Shown here: one piece after another, positions 9,601 through 17,354 of the stretch | Position numbering within the stretch: the first letter of the stretch is position 1 | How the letters are laid out: every line of letters starts with the position of its first letter | Translations under genes and position numbers: made by a program | Origin: Candidatus Handelsmanbacteria bacterium | GTDB lineage: Bacteria; Latescibacterota; UBA2968; UBA8231 | DNA length: 64,000 bases | Assembly: GCA_016867395.1 (NCBI GenBank) | Contig: VGJS01000015.1 | Span: 1 to 64,000, forward strand | Direction of reading: 5' to 3' | Notes under the pieces: generated by a model | The model's input: only the letters and a program-made list of their open reading frames with translations | The model's database searches: none | What the model was told of the DNA's origin: nothing

Positions 9601-12600
9601 TTCGCTTTTTCCAACGCCCTCTCCCTGATGGTGGGGGCCTCCCGCCACGGGGATCTGGAGGAGATGGGCGACCAGATGAGCCGGCGCCGCGACCGCCTCA
9701 TCCACCCCGCCGGCGAGGGATACGGCGGCTACTGCGTGCCCAAGGACGGGCTCTTCCTCGAATTCGTCCTCACCCTGGGCCGCACCGAGAAGCTGCGCCA
9801 GCTTGGCCTGCCCGACGAAGCGCACGCCCAGGTGGCCGAGCTGGCCCACCAACTGCTGGAGCGCCGGGACGAGTTTCCCACCCAAGCCGCCTGGGAGAAT
9901 TGGGCCCGCACCCTGCTGCCCGCCGACCTGCCCGTCTTCCAGCTCACCCGCCTCGCTCAGGTCCTCGAAGGGCTGGGCCAGCCCGAACTCCTGGACCCCT
10001 TCCGGGTGGCCTCGGTGCTCTCGGCCCGCTGGGGTATCCACAAGATGGTGGCCGGGGCCGAGCACCTCAACCGCTTCATGCCCTTCTACAAAACCTGGCT
10101 TATCCGCCAGGGGGTGCAGGAGGCCGCCCGTCGCCATCCCCTAGTCGATCCCGCCTCCCTTGTGGCCGTGCTCAGCGCCGAGTACAAACCCGACACCCAG
10201 GACGGCCGCTTCTCCGCGGGGATGCGAAAGTTCGAGATCCTCGCCGGCACCGGGGACCACCTCTTGCACGCCCTCGACGCCGAAGCCCAGGAACTGGCCC
10301 TGCTGCTGCACCAGGGCTACCCGGCCCTGGAGGCGCGGGGCCGGGGCCACCGCCTGCTGCACCTTTTGGGACTGGACCCGGCCGATCAGAACGCTCTGGC
10401 ACAGTTGCGCCGGCTCTATCCGGGCCATTCCCTCCCCGCCGAGTTGCGCCTGGTCTCGCCCACCGGTCTGTCCACCCAGGACCTGTTCAGCTACACCAGC
10501 GACTCCAGGCTGGACCACCTGGCCGAGGCGGCCCAGCGCCAACTGCTGGGGGCCGGCTTCAGCCTTACGGAGATCGAGGCCAACCTGCACAGCCACGGCC
10601 CGCGCTTGGAGCGCTGGTCCGGCCGGGGGGGGCAGGGCCAGGCCCTGCCCCTAAGCAGCGGCCTTCACGCCCTAGCCCTGCGGGTGCTGGGGCCGGAATC
10701 CTCGTACGAGCGGGCCCTGCAGGGAGCCGACGTGCTGGACACCGGCATCCCCCACCGCTCCCTGCAGGCCCTGCTGGCCGACCCGGCCCGGATCTGCGCC
10801 CTGATGCTGGAAGGCAACCCCCACAGCGCCCTGGTGATCGCCGATGGGGCCTCAGGGGCCAGGCGGCGCGCCCTCAACCGCCTCGACGTCATGCTCTGGT
10901 TCGCTGCCGGGGAGCGCTTCGGGCGCGAGCCGGTGTACCTGAGCATCGGCCTGGGCCAGCAGACCGTCGAGGGCTGGCGGGCCCAGATGCGCCGCCTGCG
11001 CCGGCGGGCCGAGCGCCTGGGCAGCGCCATCGCCGCCGCCGACCCGGCCGCCGCCCAACTCTACACCCGGGCCATCGCGGAGTTGCGCCAGGGGCAAGAG
11101 GTGGAGCAGTGGCTCGAAGAATCCGAGAAACTGCGCCGCTTTGGCCGCGACCGCCAGCGCGACCACCTCCTCGCCCAGGGGCAGGCCCGCCTGGCCCGCG
11201 GCCTGCCCCTGGAGGAACTGGGCTTCGCCGAGTTCCTCACTCTGGGCGGGATCTTTCTGCTCGAAGGGGCAGAGGCAGAGGAGATCCGTGCCTACGCCGG
11301 TCGCTTTGAGGCCGGGCTGCGCCGCCTGGGAGGGCGACCCCCGGCCAGCGACGGCTCTCTGCTCCACCCTCGCTACTGGCCCCTGCCCGAGAAATTCCGC
11401 CAGGAGCGCCGCCTGGAAAGCTCGAACAAGGCCGCCGAGGAGCGGCCCCAGGTAGCCATCGAGGCCCGCCGCCAACTGGCCGCCCGCATCGCCCAGGCCC
11501 AGGCCCTAAATCAACGCCAGGCCGCCTTTGCCGGGGTGCCGGCCGAGCCCATCTCCTTTGCCGGGGCGTACCGGGCCGCCATGCAGGCCCTGGGACCGGG
11601 GGACCGGGCCGTGGACGATGGGGCCTTTGGCGCCTTTCTCGGCTACGCCCGAAACGCCCTGCTGGCCCTGGCCAGCCTCTGCCACGACGACGAGCACCCC
11701 CACCTGACCCAGGGCTTCATCTCCCGACTGGCCCAGCTTTTCACCGGCAGGCAGTTGGACCCGGTCCTCTGGCGGCAGATCAGCGGTGGCTACGAGGATA
11801 TCGGCGACTTTGGCCGCCTCGCCCAGCGCGCCGCCGAAGCCCGCCGCCAGGGCCGGCTCAGCGAAAGCCAGCACCACCAGCGCCTGAGCCTGCTGTCCCA
11901 GGGCGCCGAACTCTTCTACGTCCTGCTGGCCGTGGAGCACACCATCGAATTCACCCGCGGCGGGGAGGCCCCCCCGAACCCGGCCCTCCTGTGGCGGCGG
12001 CTGGCCGACTTCTTCGCCGAGACCCTCGACGACCACTTCTACGAGTACCGCCCCTGGATCTATTCGCGGGGTATCGGTTTCTCCGGGTTCAGCGGCGAGG
12101 CCCTGTACGCGCTGGCCGTGGAACGCCACGCCTGGCTCTACCGCTACCTGCGGGGCGTGGTCGTAGGCCACACGGAACTGCGCGACCTGCCTCCAGACGA
12201 GCAGGACCTGCTGCTGGGCAACTTCCTCGCCGGGCGGGCGGTGGAGGCCATCGGCGCCGGCGCCCCTGGCCGGGCCGAGCGGGCCTGGCGCTCCTACGGG
12301 CAGTTGCGGGAGCTGGCCTTCATCCGCAACGACGGTTTTCCCCTGCCGGTGGTCTTCGCCGAGTTCGACCCGGCGCTGATCCGGGCCGGCGAGCGGACCA
12401 ACCACCTTATCGCCCTGCCAGTGGGCCGCACCCATTACTCGCGGGCCCTGCGCGAGGGCCCCACCCTGAGCCGCCAGCTGGAAGCCCTGGGCCGGCCAGG
12501 GGCCAACCTGCTCATCAGCCGTCATCCCCAGATCCAGTCCCGCCCCGGACTGGCGCGGCCAGTGGTGGTTTGCCCCAGCGCCCATTTCTATCTAGACGCC

Positions 12601-13977
12601 GCCACCTACGCCCAGGCCCTGATCCGCCACAAGGGGTTCAGCCCGGCCCTGGCTGCCGAGGCCGCCGCCCTGGTCCACCCCAAGGGCATCCGGGTGGCCG
12701 CCCGCTTCTCCGAGGGGGTGCAGGCCGCCCTCATCTATCCCTTTCACGGAGACCCCCTCTACACAAGCGGGCAGTTCGAGGAGTGCGGCCTGCCCTATTC
12801 GGTGCAGTCCCTCTTCCACACCTGGACCACCTACGACAAGGCCAAGTACCCCGACATCTTCCCTCCCGAATCGGGGGTAGAGACCCCCGCCGAGATCGAC
12901 TGGTTGGCCGAGTACACCACCCGAGGCCGCGACGAGGCCCAGGCCAAGGAATGGATCCGCGCCGGGCTGCCGGGCACCCCTTACGGCGGGCTGGCGGCCT
13001 TTGCCCGGCGCCACCCCCTGGTGATGATTAAGGACGCCGCCGAGTCGGGAGGGCGCAACGCCCGGGCCTTTGCCTTGGGCCGGCTCGACGGCCAGCTCGA
13101 CGAGGGGGAATTGGCCGCGGCGGTGGACTTTGTCTACCAGATCTCCCGCAAGCACAACGCCGCGGTGCAGGAGGTGATCCGCTCCTCCCCTGAGTACTGG
13201 GCCACCGAGGAGTTCATGGCGGGTTTTGTGCGGCGGCAGATCGCCGACTGGGGCAGCCCAGTGGACCGCCACCGCCGGCCGCGCACCCCCATCTACGGCT
13301 CGCACCGGCTCATCCTCTCCACCGCCGACCCAACCGCACCCGCGCTGGAGGAACGCTGGCACCTCTCCCACTGTATTACCCTCAACAGCACCCAGTTGAT
13401 CACCAACGTGGGCCGGGGCGGCAGCCTGGAGCAGTTCCTGCCAGAGCATATCCGCCTCGAGCACCGCGAGCGCATCCTCGAACTGATGGCCCACGCCGGC
13501 CGCCTGGTGATGGAGGCTCTGGCCGCCTACGAGGCCCGCACTGCCGCAGCCTACGAGCGCGAAACTGGCCGGCCGGTGGGCCGGGACCTGAGCGGCCGCT
13601 CCTACGGCTTCCCCCGCTACATGATGCTCGACTTCCTCCTCGCCCCAGTCTTCGATGCCCCCGGCATGCTGGTGGACGTGGCCCCCGCCTACGACGAGCA
13701 GGGCCAGCGGGTGGGCTCCACCTTCCTGCTGCGCCAGGGCGAGCGGTGTTTTCCGGGGCGGATCACTGACTGGCGGGTGGTGCTCATCGAGCCCAATATC
13801 GGGGTGGGATTATGGGATCGGGTGGCCCTGCGGGAGGAGGCCCATGAGACACGGCGCGCACGGGAGCAGGGTCGGGAGATAGACTGGGACCGGGTGGGAG
13901 TCGAGGCGCGGGTGGTGCTGGCCGACCTAAGCCGGGCCGGCGAGGAATACCTGAAAGCCGTAAAACTGAAACTCTAG
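6658..13977 (+). CDS. Giant protein (2,439 aa) of unknown function with ATP-grasp-like C-terminus
   Basis: One uninterrupted 7.3-kb frame beginning at GTG 6658 with GGAG nine bases upstream. There is no signal peptide or clear transmembrane helix, so it is probably cytoplasmic. It is rich in Leu, Ala, Arg and Glu and mostly helical. Recognisable spots: a small beta-rich block near residues 430-465 (YVVISQRPSPTGSHLLVKIN, FEEPYLGKGENL); a Gly/Cys-rich loop near 1020 (GYGGYCVPKDGLFLEF); and near 2116-2380 a region resembling an ATP-grasp fold, with a lysine before a glycine-rich loop (VMIKDAAESGGR) and a late acidic/Asn patch (IEPNIGVGLWDR). The family is not recognised. ATP-grasp is inferred from motif spacing only. 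It stands alone: the upstream gene is broken and the next gene is convergent. Confidence 0.85.
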   Translation: MPSCAFPLRIVARHLPQQGLWQARRDPGQLLARGTCTWTGPTFAQCCLQLEAGAGAQARLAAHLAGRALHLVLRRFETQGEVARLLGWLQGRQFPLRVMGGHDLLLDLEGQSLLLAGDVAGELGLSLDESKDEIRAADPDALHGFELLLALGQYCLFQVLRGASPRAALHRAFDLYQDCPVPEQARLHQLLEGRVLDSGNLFSLFLRRSAAQSQRAWRDEQVTWLLGQDQVDLPYDRQDAAALLGRPLDPDEKRFLLYALLRDYDRDLELGNIERLAARTRREGQQLIFGRMSRAFHNQATLFADAVLLQPAPEWAALAPRLAAAVAGSPALQPFAEELRLLLESGAEVPLTQAEGACERFEEAAIEEQKLALLACCRLARQQVEDHGDETRENPAPSLDTAPVAAATQERLALIQDLRGALLEAPRRRAAYVVISQRPSPTGSHLLVKINEFEEPYLGKGENLRKLSRLAGDHLYSSPDYRWLRVADHWIEAIPLFIKEEVRLEEGRESTRTVVDIAGMEESFREEMADLWAQNLAQVLDSEFLALARQLAPGAGAGDEAALGAAVAALYRQLVEVVHGLVGGEELPPCEALYQVLLEPLHPMLAKAAALHQEGHPWPAAVHQSLAEAGLDEGFGAEMARLLPQAGQLRRPLPVLHVLTTQSAGMTEGYVRTWLEESMALYNIAEALGLHPEVRARQEAYLERIRQLGEQVIRELGIWVEVEETSAREQVSPSAAMQRVIGRNPQVQEELSRLGALREYEEGLAGPAPPEPAAATDCLRRHESRLLAESLAQVARRNGEALQQEVDRLLAAQPQLSGDQALLRVVEADEHYRQDLLAYMRFAARRLALEELDRQQPQLHLREKARTFLRRYQRLGKTTARKEVLTSRGLNHLTMDPRYTFQATGPHKRYHLLYTPSRVDLGERERESVESWSQWVGGADRAAAQVGHQIYSLINKSVRSFSSLAEPEVLKTGENASMASHFAFSNALSLMVGASRHGDLEEMGDQMSRRRDRLIHPAGEGYGGYCVPKDGLFLEFVLTLGRTEKLRQLGLPDEAHAQVAELAHQLLERRDEFPTQAAWENWARTLLPADLPVFQLTRLAQVLEGLGQPELLDPFRVASVLSARWGIHKMVAGAEHLNRFMPFYKTWLIRQGVQEAARRHPLVDPASLVAVLSAEYKPDTQDGRFSAGMRKFEILAGTGDHLLHALDAEAQELALLLHQGYPALEARGRGHRLLHLLGLDPADQNALAQLRRLYPGHSLPAELRLVSPTGLSTQDLFSYTSDSRLDHLAEAAQRQLLGAGFSLTEIEANLHSHGPRLERWSGRGGQGQALPLSSGLHALALRVLGPESSYERALQGADVLDTGIPHRSLQALLADPARICALMLEGNPHSALVIADGASGARRRALNRLDVMLWFAAGERFGREPVYLSIGLGQQTVEGWRAQMRRLRRRAERLGSAIAAADPAAAQLYTRAIAELRQGQEVEQWLEESEKLRRFGRDRQRDHLLAQGQARLARGLPLEELGFAEFLTLGGIFLLEGAEAEEIRAYAGRFEAGLRRLGGRPPASDGSLLHPRYWPLPEKFRQERRLESSNKAAEERPQVAIEARRQLAARIAQAQALNQRQAAFAGVPAEPISFAGAYRAAMQALGPGDRAVDDGAFGAFLGYARNALLALASLCHDDEHPHLTQGFISRLAQLFTGRQLDPVLWRQISGGYEDIGDFGRLAQRAAEARRQGRLSESQHHQRLSLLSQGAELFYVLLAVEHTIEFTRGGEAPPNPALLWRRLADFFAETLDDHFYEYRPWIYSRGIGFSGFSGEALYALAVERHAWLYRYLRGVVVGHTELRDLPPDEQDLLLGNFLAGRAVEAIGAGAPGRAERAWRSYGQLRELAFIRNDGFPLPVVFAEFDPALIRAGERTNHLIALPVGRTHYSRALREGPTLSRQLEALGRPGANLLISRHPQIQSRPGLARPVVVCPSAHFYLDAATYAQALIRHKGFSPALAAEAAALVHPKGIRVAARFSEGVQAALIYPFHGDPLYTSGQFEECGLPYSVQSLFHTWTTYDKAKYPDIFPPESGVETPAEIDWLAEYTTRGRDEAQAKEWIRAGLPGTPYGGLAAFARRHPLVMIKDAAESGGRNARAFALGRLDGQLDEGELAAAVDFVYQISRKHNAAVQEVIRSSPEYWATEEFMAGFVRRQIADWGSPVDRHRRPRTPIYGSHRLILSTADPTAPALEERWHLSHCITLNSTQLITNVGRGGSLEQFLPEHIRLEHRERILELMAHAGRLVMEALAAYEARTAAAYERETGRPVGRDLSGRSYGFPRYMMLDFLLAPVFDAPGMLVDVAPAYDEQGQRVGSTFLLRQGERCFPGRITDWRVVLIEPNIGVGLWDRVALREEAHETRRAREQGREIDWDRVGVEARVVLADLSRAGEEYLKAVKLKL

Positions 13978-14856
13978 CTACTCGTACTGCCGGGCCAGGA
14001 CGTGGCTGAGCACCTTGGTGGCCTGAAGGCGCACCGCCTCGTCGCGGTGGTTGGCAATGACCTCGCGCAGCACCGGCACCGCGGCGCGGTCCTTCACCTG
14101 CCCCACGGATCTCACCGCCCGCAGCGCCAGCGAGGAACTTGCCCCCGGATCGCGGAGGAGGGCGCTCAGGTAGCGGATCTGCAACTGGTGGCGCGAGGGC
14201 ACCGCCGGGGCCAAGGACTGGGCACCGAAACGGCCGGCCTGGTCGAGGTTGGCCTGCTGCACCTGCCGGCCCACCGGCCCGGGGTCTACCTGGGCGGCGG
14301 CGCCGATGGCCTCGATGGCCTTGAGGCGCACGGTCTCGGGTTGGCCCGGGTCCAGGGCGGCCTGGCCCAGGGCCTCGATGGTGGGCGGTGTGCCCAGTTT
14401 GCGCAGCATCGCCACCGCCCCCAGGCGCAGGCGGGGGCTCTGGTCCCCCAGGTTGCGCTGCAGGAAGGGCACCGGGTCCAGCAGGTCCTTCTTGCCGGCC
14501 TCCCACAGCGCCTCGGTGGCCTTGAGCCGCACCCCCTCGTCGGGCTCCACCGCGTCGCTGGACTGCTGCTCAAGGCCCCTCAGGGCCTCGGGGTAGCCAG
14601 GGGAGCGGTGAAAGACGAGGTGGCGCAGGGCCCGGACCATCGCCAGCCGCACCGCCGGGCTCGGCTCCCCTGCCAGGGCCCGCCGCAAGAGCAGCGCACT
14701 CTGGGCCTCGCCGGCCCGGCCCAGCGCCCGGGCCGCCTCCATGCGCAGGCCCGCCTCCTTGGCCCCCAGTTCCTGTCCCAGGCGCTGGATCTGGGGGTTT
14801 TGGGCGTGGGCGACGCTCCAGGACAGGATGAGCAGGAGGGTATTAATCGCCTTCAT
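13978..14856 (-). CDS. Exported HEAT-repeat protein
   Basis: 292 residues. MKAINTLLLILSWSVAHA is a clear signal peptide with cleavage after AHA. The rest is a series of roughly 30-residue helical repeats with the HEAT/PBS-lyase pattern (VRLAMVRALRHL, VRLKATEALWEAG, LRLGAVAMLRKLG, VRLKAIEAIGAAA, LALRAVRSVGQV, VRLQATKVLSHVL). Such scaffolds bind other proteins; the partner is not evident. The ATG at 14856 was preferred over one 24 bases upstream because it begins the signal peptide cleanly. It overlaps the end of the LD-carboxypeptidase gene by 14 bases, so the three minus-strand genes probably form one operon. Confidence 0.8.
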   Translation of the reverse strand: MKAINTLLLILSWSVAHAQNPQIQRLGQELGAKEAGLRMEAARALGRAGEAQSALLLRRALAGEPSPAVRLAMVRALRHLVFHRSPGYPEALRGLEQQSSDAVEPDEGVRLKATEALWEAGKKDLLDPVPFLQRNLGDQSPRLRLGAVAMLRKLGTPPTIEALGQAALDPGQPETVRLKAIEAIGAAAQVDPGPVGRQVQQANLDQAGRFGAQSLAPAVPSRHQLQIRYLSALLRDPGASSSLALRAVRSVGQVKDRAAVPVLREVIANHRDEAVRLQATKVLSHVLARQYE

Positions 14857-15826
14857 CGCGAGCGTACGGGCAGGTTTCAACCCGCCCCTCCTGATCGGGC
14901 CTGAACGCCGATTCTACCAGGCTCAGCTGCGGCTGGGCGGTATCCAGCACCGCCCTCACCCCCAGGGGCAGGACCAGCCGCCTGGCGAAATGGCCGTACG
15001 GCAACCCAGCCACCACCGGCAACTCCAGCCCCTCGGTCAATTCCATAACCATCTCCTCCAGGGCGGGCGAGCGCTCCATCTCAGCCGGGGTGAAGCAGTC
15101 CATGAACTGCCCCAGCACCAGGCCCGCCACCTCCCTTAGGACGCCGGCCAGGCGCAACTGGTTCAGCATCCGGTCCAGCCGGTAGGGGGACTCGTCCACG
15201 TCCTCCAAAAGCAGGATGGACCCTTTCAGGTCCGGTACGTAGGGGGAGCCCAGCAGGCTGCACAGCAGGGAGAGGCAGCCTCCCCGCAGGGGTCCTTCGG
15301 CCCGGCCCGGCCGCACCACCTTAAACTGCTCCCCCAGGGGCAGGGGCCCTAAAGGACCAGGGGTGGTCAGCGCCCGCCACCACCACCCCTCGGTAAAGGG
15401 GTCGGGCTCCCTGCCCAGGTCCATGGAGACCAGTCCGCCGGTGAAACAGACGAGATCGCAGCGGGCCTGCAGGGCTAGGTGCAGGGCGGTGGTGTCGCTG
15501 AAACCCAGCACGATCTTGGGGTCTGCGGCCACCAACCCATAGTCCAGGCGGTCGATGATCCGCCCCGCCCCGTATCCACCCCGGCCGCAGAACACCGCCC
15601 GCACCTGGGGGTCGGCCAGGGCTTCGCCCAGGTCTGCGGCCCGCTGGGCGTCGGTGCCGGCCAGATAGTCATGGCGTTCGAAGAGATGCCTGCCCGGCCG
15701 GACCCGATAACCCCGCCCCTCCAGATAGGCGGCGCCAGCCTCCAGCCGCTCCCGGGGCGCCGGACCCGAGGGCCCCACCAGGGCGATGAGGTCGCCCGGC
15801 GCTAGGGGCGCGGGCTTAAGCGCCAT
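14843..15826 (-). CDS. ldcA: Muramoyltetrapeptide LD-carboxypeptidase (peptidase family S66)
   Basis: 327 residues, close to the family norm. LdcA removes the terminal D-Ala from murein tetrapeptides in the cytoplasm during peptidoglycan recycling. The nucleophile motif GFSDTTAL, preceded by RAVFCGRGGYGAGRI, is present. So are the downstream acidic region LLLEDVDESPYRLDRML and the histidine in AGLPYGHFARR, giving the Ser-Glu-His triad. No signal peptide is seen, as expected. ATG 15826 overlaps the end of mpl by 11 bases; a start 42 bases upstream is less likely. Pairing with Mpl is functionally coherent, because Mpl reuses the tripeptide that LdcA makes. Confidence 0.9.
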   Translation of the reverse strand: MALKPAPLAPGDLIALVGPSGPAPRERLEAGAAYLEGRGYRVRPGRHLFERHDYLAGTDAQRAADLGEALADPQVRAVFCGRGGYGAGRIIDRLDYGLVAADPKIVLGFSDTTALHLALQARCDLVCFTGGLVSMDLGREPDPFTEGWWWRALTTPGPLGPLPLGEQFKVVRPGRAEGPLRGGCLSLLCSLLGSPYVPDLKGSILLLEDVDESPYRLDRMLNQLRLAGVLREVAGLVLGQFMDCFTPAEMERSPALEEMVMELTEGLELPVVAGLPYGHFARRLVLPLGVRAVLDTAQPQLSLVESAFRPDQEGRVETCPYARDEGD

Positions 15827-17240
15827 GCCGCTGCCGCAGCGCAGCAAGGAAACGCCCCTGCACCCCACCGAAGCCCCCGTTGCTCATGAAAACCACCACC
15901 TCCCCCGACCCCACCTGCGCCTCCAGGTGGGCCAGGATCTGCTCGGTCTCGGGCAGGTGCCAGGCCCCCTTGCCCCGCTGCCGCAACCCCTGGGCCAGGC
16001 GCTCCCCCGAGAAGGGCTCGTCCCCCCGCGCCCGCTCGGGCCGGGGCACCCTGCCGACGATCACCCGGTCGGCCGGGGCAAAGGCGTCCAGGTACTGGGC
16101 CTCGAAGACCGCGCGGGCATTGCTGGCGCTGGCCGGCTCAAAGACCGCCCACAGCCTTCCCTGCGGGTGGGCCTGGCGCAGCCCGCGCAGGGTCTGGCCC
16201 ACGGCTGTGGGGTGGTGGGCAAAATCATCGATGAGGGTGACGCCCCCCGCCACCCCCAACTCCTCCTGGCGGCGGCGCACCCCCTTGAAGGAGCAGAGCC
16301 CCTCCTGCAACTGCCCGGTGGACAACCCGGCCCACAGCCCCGCGCCCAGGGCGGCCAGGGCGTTGCGGATGTTGTACTCCCCGCTGAGGGGGAGAAAGAA
16401 GCGACCCAGGGACTCCCCCTGGTGAGCGAGGGTGAAGTGCTGGCCCTGCGTCGTCACCTCCACCTCGGTGGCCCGCCAGTAGGCCCCCGTCTCCAGGCCA
16501 AAGGTCTGCACCGGGGCCGGCGAGGCGGGCAGGAGCCGGGCCAGCACCGGGTCCCCACCGCCAGCCAGCACCAAGCCCGAGCGGGGCACCAAGTTGATCA
16601 CCTGCCTGAAGGCATTCTCAATGGCCTCCAAATCCTCGTAGATGTCGGCGTGGTCAAATTCAATATTGTTGACGATCAGCACCTCGGGTAGGTAGTAGAA
16701 GAACTTGGCCCACTTGGCGAAGAAGGCGCTGTCGTACTCGTCCCCTTCCACCGCAAAGTACTTCCCCCGCCCCAGGCCGAAGGGCCGGGGGAAGTTGCGG
16801 GGCAGGCCGGCGATGAGGAAGGAGGGATCGAGATTGCCCTGGGCAAAGAGGTGGGCCACCATCGCCGTAGTGGTGGTCTTGCCGTGGGTGCCGGTCACTA
16901 CCACCGGCCGCCGGTCGCGCAGGAAGTGGTCCCGCAGCACCTCGGGTAGGGAGGCGTAGGGAAGCCGGCGGTCGAGGGCGGCCTCCACCTCGGGGTTGCC
17001 CCGAGACACCGCGTTGCCCACCACCACCAGGTCAGGGGCCGGATTGAGCCGGGCGGCGTCGAAGCCAGGCTGCACCTCGATGCCCAGGTCGGCTAGGAAG
17101 GTGCTCATCGGAGGGTACACGTGGGCGTCCGAGCCGGTGACGCGACAGCCGCGCTCCCGCATCATGCCGGCCAGCGAACCCATCGCCGTGCCGCAGATGG
17201 CGATGAAGTGGACGTGGGCGGCGGGGGGCAGGGCGAACAT
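15816..17240 (-). CDS. mpl: UDP-N-acetylmuramate:L-alanyl-gamma-D-glutamyl-meso-diaminopimelate ligase
   Basis: 474 residues with the Mur ligase architecture. The N-terminal UDP-binding motif is ICGTAMGSLAGMMRERG. The ATP P-loop is VVTGTHGKTTTTAM, preceded by DRRP. The central domain has EGDEYDSAFF and NIEFDHADIY, typical of Mpl and MurC. The C-terminal domain has DDFAHHPTAV and FEPASASNARAVF. The GTAMGS variant and EGDEYDSAFFAKWAKF are Mpl hallmarks that separate it from MurC. It joins recycled tripeptide to UDP-MurNAc. The ATG at 17240 is favoured because the promoter just upstream would lie inside any longer version; the transcript may be leaderless. Confidence 0.92.
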   Translation of the reverse strand: MFALPPAAHVHFIAICGTAMGSLAGMMRERGCRVTGSDAHVYPPMSTFLADLGIEVQPGFDAARLNPAPDLVVVGNAVSRGNPEVEAALDRRLPYASLPEVLRDHFLRDRRPVVVTGTHGKTTTTAMVAHLFAQGNLDPSFLIAGLPRNFPRPFGLGRGKYFAVEGDEYDSAFFAKWAKFFYYLPEVLIVNNIEFDHADIYEDLEAIENAFRQVINLVPRSGLVLAGGGDPVLARLLPASPAPVQTFGLETGAYWRATEVEVTTQGQHFTLAHQGESLGRFFLPLSGEYNIRNALAALGAGLWAGLSTGQLQEGLCSFKGVRRRQEELGVAGGVTLIDDFAHHPTAVGQTLRGLRQAHPQGRLWAVFEPASASNARAVFEAQYLDAFAPADRVIVGRVPRPERARGDEPFSGERLAQGLRQRGKGAWHLPETEQILAHLEAQVGSGEVVVFMSNGGFGGVQGRFLAALRQRHGA

Positions 17241-17245
17241 GATTC

Positions 17246-17275
17246 TATATACCGGCCCGCCACCGCAACTGTCAA
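17246..17275 (-). promoter_or_regulatory. Strong sigma-70 promoter of mpl, probably giving a leaderless transcript
   Basis: Read on the minus strand: TTGACA (17275-17270), an 18-base spacer, then TATATA (17251-17246). Only five bases separate the -10 from the ATG at 17240, so transcription should start at or next to the start codon. Confidence 0.6.
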
Positions 17276-17283
17276 GGCGGTGT

Positions 17284-17312
17284 TTGCCCTTGCCGGAGGG
17301 CCGGGTTAGATT
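17284..17312 (+). promoter_or_regulatory. Putative promoter of the polysaccharide operon
   Basis: TTGCCC (17284-17289), a 17-base spacer and TAGATT (17307-17312), followed by a T-rich stretch; ATG at 17355. It lies back-to-back with the mpl promoter. Confidence 0.4.
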
Positions 17313-17354
17313 TTTTCTGGACCCGCAAACTTCCATTAGGATTGAGCCCCGCCG

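Noticed and set aside
9715-9765. GYGGYCVPKDG in the giant protein as a UDP-glucose dehydrogenase catalytic loop
   Set aside because: The rest of the dehydrogenase family (Rossmann GxGxxG, other motifs) is absent around it, so it is probably chance.
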